Source: Patescibacteria group bacterium UBA661 (GTDB lineage Bacteria; Patescibacteriota; Minisyncoccia; Phycocordibacterales; UBA918). Taken from it: DNA of 9,240 bases. The stretch spans positions 1 to 9,240 of the forward strand of contig DBNX01000029.1 of the NCBI GenBank assembly GCA_002299465.1, read 5' to 3'. Made by a program: the position numbers and the translations under genes. Positions within the stretch are counted from its first letter, which is position 1. Each line of letters begins with the position of its first letter. This document shows, one piece after another, positions 6,304 through 9,240 of this stretch. The notes beneath the pieces were generated by a model. It was not told where the DNA came from. It worked only from the letters and a program-made list of their open reading frames with translations, and ran no database searches.

Positions 6304-7863
6304 TTACTTCAACACCGATTTAACATCATTGATTTCTTTTTCAATTAGAGTCTCCGATACTTCGAGAGCTTGGTTAAGACCTTCCACTGCGTCTTTTTCA
6401 TTTTTAGAGAGACGTTTGCGTTTTGTAATCATATTAATCTGATCGTAGATCTCGTCTCGCAGAGCTGAGAATATTTTTTCCATCTGATCTTGCACGTCTC
6501 TTGTCTCCCGCCTGAGCTTGTCCTCTTTTTGGCTAATTAATTTTCGTTCGTACCAAATGTAGATAAACTGAAGAATGATAATAATGATGAGGAAAATTAT
6601 CAGGAGATTGGTGGGCGTAAAGAAATCTAACCAAGAAGTTTCTTCCACCACTTCTACCGGCTTAATCCAACCAGCAGTAATGAGTACGGCTTTTGCTGAT
6701 TCTCGTGAATTCCCAGCCAAGTCAAAGGCTGTCACCCGTACGGTGTAAGTACCATCTTCCAAGTCTTGCAGTAAGTAACCCAATCGGGCTTCATCGGGAG
6801 TAACTCTAATTGGTTCCCTATCAGCAATTACTAATTCATAGTAGGCAATTCCAGATGTCTCATCAGTAGCTTCAAACATCAGGAGCGGGAACGAAGAGGG
6901 TGTAGTGCCAGCACGAACAATCACCTCAAACGGATTCGGTGCGGTGGTATCAATTCTGAGTTTTCGATTTAAAACTGCCCCCCAACCAACTTGATTTCTA
7001 AATTGGATACTAAAATACTGCTCGCCGTCTTGAATTAGTTCTCTGGTAATTCTAAACTCATCCACCGGCGGATCGATGATGGCTTCTTCGTTTTCACTCG
7101 GAACATTATCCGATGAAGTGCTAATCTCAATTGCCATAGCATTGATGTCAAAAGGCAATGTCCAAGTGAAAACACCATCGCTAATCCGATACCAAACTTC
7201 GGGATCCAAGAAAGCAGTCGAACCCACTTCAGGTGTCCGCGGCGGATCACCAAATATCAAAGCTTCTTGTGGCTGATCATCTCCCGGGGTTGGAGTAGTT
7301 GGGGTAGTTGGTGAAGGAGTAGTAGGAGTTGGCGTGGCGGCGGCAGAAACAGTGAAGGTACCACCAGTTGATGGTCTGAAAACATCAGTCCCTCGTCCAT
7401 CCGCAGCCAAGACCGAAGCGTCATCAAAAGTAACTGAGGCCGATCCTGGAGCCACGGCTCTGAAAGTCACACTGACAATATTTGAAGCGACTGTAAATGG
7501 CGTCGGGCTACCTCCGCCAAAAGTAATCGTGCCGTTTGTGTTTGAAAAGGTCGGCTCTACTGTCCAGAGTGAGAACGCTGAGCCGGTTTTACTGATACTC
7601 ACCACAGCTAGTACTTGCGGATCAAACCGCAAGGTGGCTTCCACGGCATTGACACTTTGTCCAGCTGGTTGCACCCGTACGTTGGTAGTAAAAGTTTGTC
7701 CACTCGAGTAAGTGCCGGTACTCGGACTTAACTGTAAAGTAGCGGCAAAAGCACTCTTAAAAAAAAGTAGCGAGAAAAAAACAATCAAAACAGCCACACC
7801 GAATTTAAGCCACAATTTACTTGGTTGAATATTTTGGAAAGTACTAAGAAATGAACTAGGCAT
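6304..7863 (-). CDS. Membrane-anchored cohesin-domain protein
   Basis: The protein has 519 residues from the ATG at 7861-7863. Residues 1-40 are a signal peptide (hydrophobic core FGVAVLIVFFSLLFF, cleavage site after SAFA). Residues about 41-174 form a cohesin domain, with the typical VEATLRFDPQVLAV strand pair and a closing GGTFTVS strand. A Pro/Thr linker (175-195) and two Ig-like domains follow (about 201-303 and 304-398; the second opens with DTTAPNPF). Residues 419-438 are one transmembrane helix, and 439-519 a highly charged helical, possibly coiled-coil, tail. Topology: cohesin outside, tail in the cytoplasm. Cohesins bind dockerins, and a dockerin protein lies two genes upstream. A GTG at 7887 overlapping the Hsp20 TGA is an alternative start adding eight residues; the ATG is preferred because AGAGA precedes it at suitable spacing and the signal peptide is complete from it. 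No cysteines. Function as a surface scaffold is inferred. Confidence 0.85.
   Translation of the reverse strand: MPSSFLSTFQNIQPSKLWLKFGVAVLIVFFSLLFFKSAFAATLQLSPSTGTYSSGQTFTTNVRVQPAGQSVNAVEATLRFDPQVLAVVSISKTGSAFSLWTVEPTFSNTNGTITFGGGSPTPFTVASNIVSVTFRAVAPGSASVTFDDASVLAADGRGTDVFRPSTGGTFTVSAAATPTPTTPSPTTPTTPTPGDDQPQEALIFGDPPRTPEVGSTAFLDPEVWYRISDGVFTWTLPFDINAMAIEISTSSDNVPSENEEAIIDPPVDEFRITRELIQDGEQYFSIQFRNQVGWGAVLNRKLRIDTTAPNPFEVIVRAGTTPSSFPLLMFEATDETSGIAYYELVIADREPIRVTPDEARLGYLLQDLEDGTYTVRVTAFDLAGNSRESAKAVLITAGWIKPVEVVEETSWLDFFTPTNLLIIFLIIIIILQFIYIWYERKLISQKEDKLRRETRDVQDQMEKIFSALRDEIYDQINMITKRKRLSKNEKDAVEGLNQALEVSETLIEKEINDVKSVLK
7285..7340 (-). repeat. Pro/Thr linker with simple DNA repeats
   Basis: Near-repeats of GGAGTAGT and GGGGTAGTTGG on the plus strand encode TPTPTTPSPTTPTTPTP on the minus strand. 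This is the flexible linker between the cohesin and Ig-like domains, of the kind common in extracellular modular proteins. Confidence 0.7.
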
Positions 7864-7883
7864 AAAATTTTCTCTAATTAAAA

Positions 7884-8354
7884 TCACCCCCGCAACGGAC
7901 GCTGTCGTTCTTGCTTGACTCGTAAACGCACCCGCTCTTTCTCGGTTGGCTTTAATAACGGCAACACCAAAATTAGCACACCATTCTTAATCTTGGCTTC
8001 CGCTTTTTCAATATCAACACTTTCCGGCAGAATAATTCGCCGGTAGAAATCCCCCCAGATACATTCCTGGGCGTAGTAATCGCCAATATCTTTTTTCTTT
8101 GGGAAAACAATGTATTCCGGGAGAACACGCCGACCTTCAATTAACACAATGTCAGCATCGCCTTCAATCGAGACGTTGATATCGTTCATATCAGCTCCCG
8201 CTGCTTGGGCGTAAATAACAATGATGTGTTCAGTCTGATAGACATCAACATGCAACTGTGCCACTTTATCAACGGCTGTCTCCTCCGAATCAGATTGCAA
8301 TGATGCCTGATCCGAACGTACCCCACGATTTTTTAATCTCTGCAGAAAGGACAT
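7884..8354 (-). CDS. Hsp20/alpha-crystallin small heat-shock protein
   Basis: An ATP-independent chaperone that binds unfolding proteins in the cytoplasm. The 156 residues are the normal size for the family. The alpha-crystallin domain spans about residues 30-133: strand LHVDVYQTEHIIVIYA, strand ADIVLIEGRR, the WGDFYRRIILPE segment (100-111) matching the family's 'yGxFxRxxxLP', and AEAKIKNGVLILVLP (118-132) with the diagnostic N-G-V-L. VRL/LRV near residues 142-146 may serve as the C-terminal I-x-I-type assembly motif. There is no signal peptide, so it stays in the cytoplasm. The gene begins 55 bp after the dockerin gene and ends in a TGA that touches or nearly touches the cohesin gene, so those two are probably co-transcribed. 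A perfect TATAAT lies nine bases before the ATG. Confidence 0.93.
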   Translation of the reverse strand: MSFLQRLKNRGVRSDQASLQSDSEETAVDKVAQLHVDVYQTEHIIVIYAQAAGADMNDINVSIEGDADIVLIEGRRVLPEYIVFPKKKDIGDYYAQECIWGDFYRRIILPESVDIEKAEAKIKNGVLILVLPLLKPTEKERVRLRVKQERQRPLRG

Positions 8355-8362
8355 ATGCCTTA

Positions 8363-8368
8363 ATTATA
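8363..8368 (-). promoter_or_regulatory. Candidate -10 box TATAAT of hsp20
   Basis: A perfect TATAAT on the minus strand ends eight bases before the ATG at 8354. Initiation at the usual distance would give a leaderless or nearly leaderless mRNA; AAGG lies only three bases before the ATG, too close for a normal ribosome site. A -35 box at 17-bp spacing would be AAGCAT, a poor match. Confidence 0.45.
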
Positions 8369-8369
8369 G

Positions 8370-8390
8370 AGCACTCTAAAGATAAATGCT
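8370..8390. promoter_or_regulatory. CIRCE-like imperfect inverted repeat upstream of hsp20
   Basis: AGCACTC (8370-8376) equals seven of the nine bases of the CIRCE half-site TTAGCACTC, the HrcA heat-shock operator. After seven bases comes AAATGCT, a partial match to the other half (GAGTGCTAA). True CIRCE has a 9-base spacer and two full arms, so this is degenerate at best. Its place against the -10 box of a heat-shock gene makes it worth recording. Confidence 0.25.
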
Positions 8391-8409
8391 TCTCGCTTAC
8401 CCACAGTTT

Positions 8410-9240
8410 TTAACCAGTCCAATTAAAGAGGAGAATTGAGAAGTCAACTAAGTTCACGCGTGCATCACCATTTATGTCAGCAGATGGGTCTGAGGTACCA
8501 CCGTCAGAGTTCCACCAGAAAAGTAAGATTGAAAAGTCCACTAAGTTCACCCGTCCATCACGATTCAAATCAGTATTAGTCGGTCGCGTCGCAGCTTGTC
8601 CAACACCATAAAAAACATAACTGGAAAAACTAGTCAACACACCCGTAACGAGATTAGTGCGAGCCCGCACCTTGTAAGTACCCACAGCTAAACCGGTTGT
8701 GTTTATTGACACCGACCAAGCTCCATTAGCAGTCGTAGTGGCGGTCAATGTTTGCCGGCTAGCCGGTGCTCCATCTCGCTCGTTTTCGATGGTTACTGTA
8801 GCGTTGGGTTGAGCAAAACCAGAAATTGTAAGAGTTTGCCCGGGCGTCACCGGATCGGGCGAAACTCTAATTGATGGAGTGAGGTTAATGTTTGAGAGAG
8901 CTGAGGTACGTGCACCAGTTACCGTAAACGAGGTGCTGAAAGTTGAAGATCTCACACCGTTAGCATCAATAGCAAATACACCAAAAGTATAAACGCCGCG
9001 TGCAATCGCATCAATCACTATCGAATAAGCACCATCATCCCCCGCTCGCCCCCGCAACGCTTCCCGACCATCAACCAGGGCCACAATCTGACTTCGCGGG
9101 AAAGCCAAGCCGGTAATTGTCACTCGCCCATCACCACTTCGGTAGGGCGCATCGGTTGCTTCAAACCCACCCCCAGCCGTAGCCCCGTCGTCTCTACCTA
9201 CCCCGCCACCACCACCGCCACCTGCCCCACCAGTTCCCGC
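8410..9240 (-). CDS. Dockerin-domain Ig-like surface protein, N-terminus outside window
   Basis: The frame is open to base 9240, so the true start is upstream; 276 C-terminal residues are seen. A GTG at 9121-9123 could be read as a start, but it lies inside the first Ig-like strand and the frame continues above it. Domains in order: Gly-rich stretch (visible residues about 2-13), Ig-like domain 1 (about 38-108, with GVYTFGVFAIDANG), Ig-like domain 2 (about 118-210, with GQTLTISGFAQPNATVTI), and a type I-like dockerin (224-276). The dockerin has two loops, DLNRDGRVNLVD and DINGDARVNLVD, with calcium ligands at positions 1, 3, 5 and 12, each followed by FSILLF. Dockerins bind cohesins, and a cohesin protein is encoded two genes downstream. 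No catalytic domain is visible. No cysteines. The partnership is inferred from proximity. Confidence 0.88.
   Translation of the reverse strand, partial: AGTGGAGGGGGGGVGRDDGATAGGGFEATDAPYRSGDGRVTITGLAFPRSQIVALVDGREALRGRAGDDGAYSIVIDAIARGVYTFGVFAIDANGVRSSTFSTSFTVTGARTSALSNINLTPSIRVSPDPVTPGQTLTISGFAQPNATVTIENERDGAPASRQTLTATTTANGAWSVSINTTGLAVGTYKVRARTNLVTGVLTSFSSYVFYGVGQAATRPTNTDLNRDGRVNLVDFSILLFWWNSDGGTSDPSADINGDARVNLVDFSILLFNWTG
8441..8550 (-). repeat. Dockerin duplicated segment
   Basis: AAGTCAACTAAGTTCAC (8441-8457) and AAGTCCACTAAGTTCAC (8534-8550) differ by one base and are 93 bases (31 codons) apart. They encode the RVNLVDF cores of the two dockerin calcium loops. The near identity exceeds what the protein needs, suggesting recent duplication or gene conversion. 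Confidence 0.75.
9201..9231 (-). repeat. Poly-glycine coding tract
   Basis: A run of GGT/GGC/GGG codons (C-rich on the plus strand) encodes mostly glycine upstream of the first Ig-like domain of the dockerin protein. It is a flexible linker, and a simple-sequence tract that could vary in length. Confidence 0.7.

Noticed and set aside
7334..7711. 125-codon open frame on the plus strand
   Set aside because: It lies wholly opposite the cohesin domain, whose motifs on the minus strand are clear; the plus-strand product has no recognisable fold or ribosome site.
9121..9123. GTG as the start of the dockerin protein
   Set aside because: The frame is open upstream to the window edge with a Gly-rich linker, and the GTG falls within the first Ig-like strand, so the gene begins outside the window.
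6304..9240. Cellulosome for plant polysaccharide breakdown
   Set aside because: Cohesin and dockerin are present, but no catalytic or carbohydrate-binding module is visible in the window, and the surface-protein neighbours point elsewhere.

Overview
All supported genes lie on the minus strand, so transcription runs from base 9240 towards base 1. The window looks like a chromosomal stretch of a Candidate Phyla Radiation (Patescibacteria, Parcubacteria-like) bacterium. This is inferred from the type of proteins: a glycine-rich Ig/dockerin protein, a membrane-anchored cohesin protein, a small heat-shock protein with an 'ECxWGxF' motif, and a giant surface protein ending in a DUF2341-type module. 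No marker gene confirms it. TGA ends the Hsp20 gene, so the code looks standard. I see no mobile element, CRISPR array, tRNA or rRNA.

Layout in transcription order. (1) 8410-9240: C-terminal 276 residues of a secreted-type protein with a Gly-rich linker, two Ig-like domains and a C-terminal dockerin with two calcium-binding repeats; its start lies outside the window. (2) 55-bp spacer with a perfect TATAAT box and a CIRCE-like half-site. (3) 7884-8354: Hsp20/alpha-crystallin chaperone. (4) 6304-7863 (or from a GTG at 7887): exported protein with an N-terminal cohesin domain, Pro/Thr linker, two Ig-like domains, one transmembrane helix and a charged cytoplasmic helical tail. (5) 117-bp gap with a 15-bp perfect hairpin, a TATAAT box on its downstream shoulder, and a small palindrome. 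(6) 1-6186: one uninterrupted reading frame of at least 2062 codons that runs off the left edge. It encodes a giant mosaic surface protein with an N-terminal membrane anchor, an acidic Pro/Thr linker, an alpha-2-macroglobulin MG2-like domain, three C1q/TNF-like repeats of about 153 residues, an FN3-like domain, eight WNG repeats of about 49 residues (probable beta-propeller), a beta-sandwich, and the start of DUF2341.

How they may work together (inference): the cohesin protein could display a docking domain at the cell surface and hold the dockerin protein through a calcium-dependent cohesin-dockerin contact, which would be a small non-cellulosomal surface assembly. The giant protein may be another adhesive or structural surface component. 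The Hsp20 gene between the pair may simply be co-transcribed with the cohesin gene. The protein partnerships cannot be proven from sequence alone.
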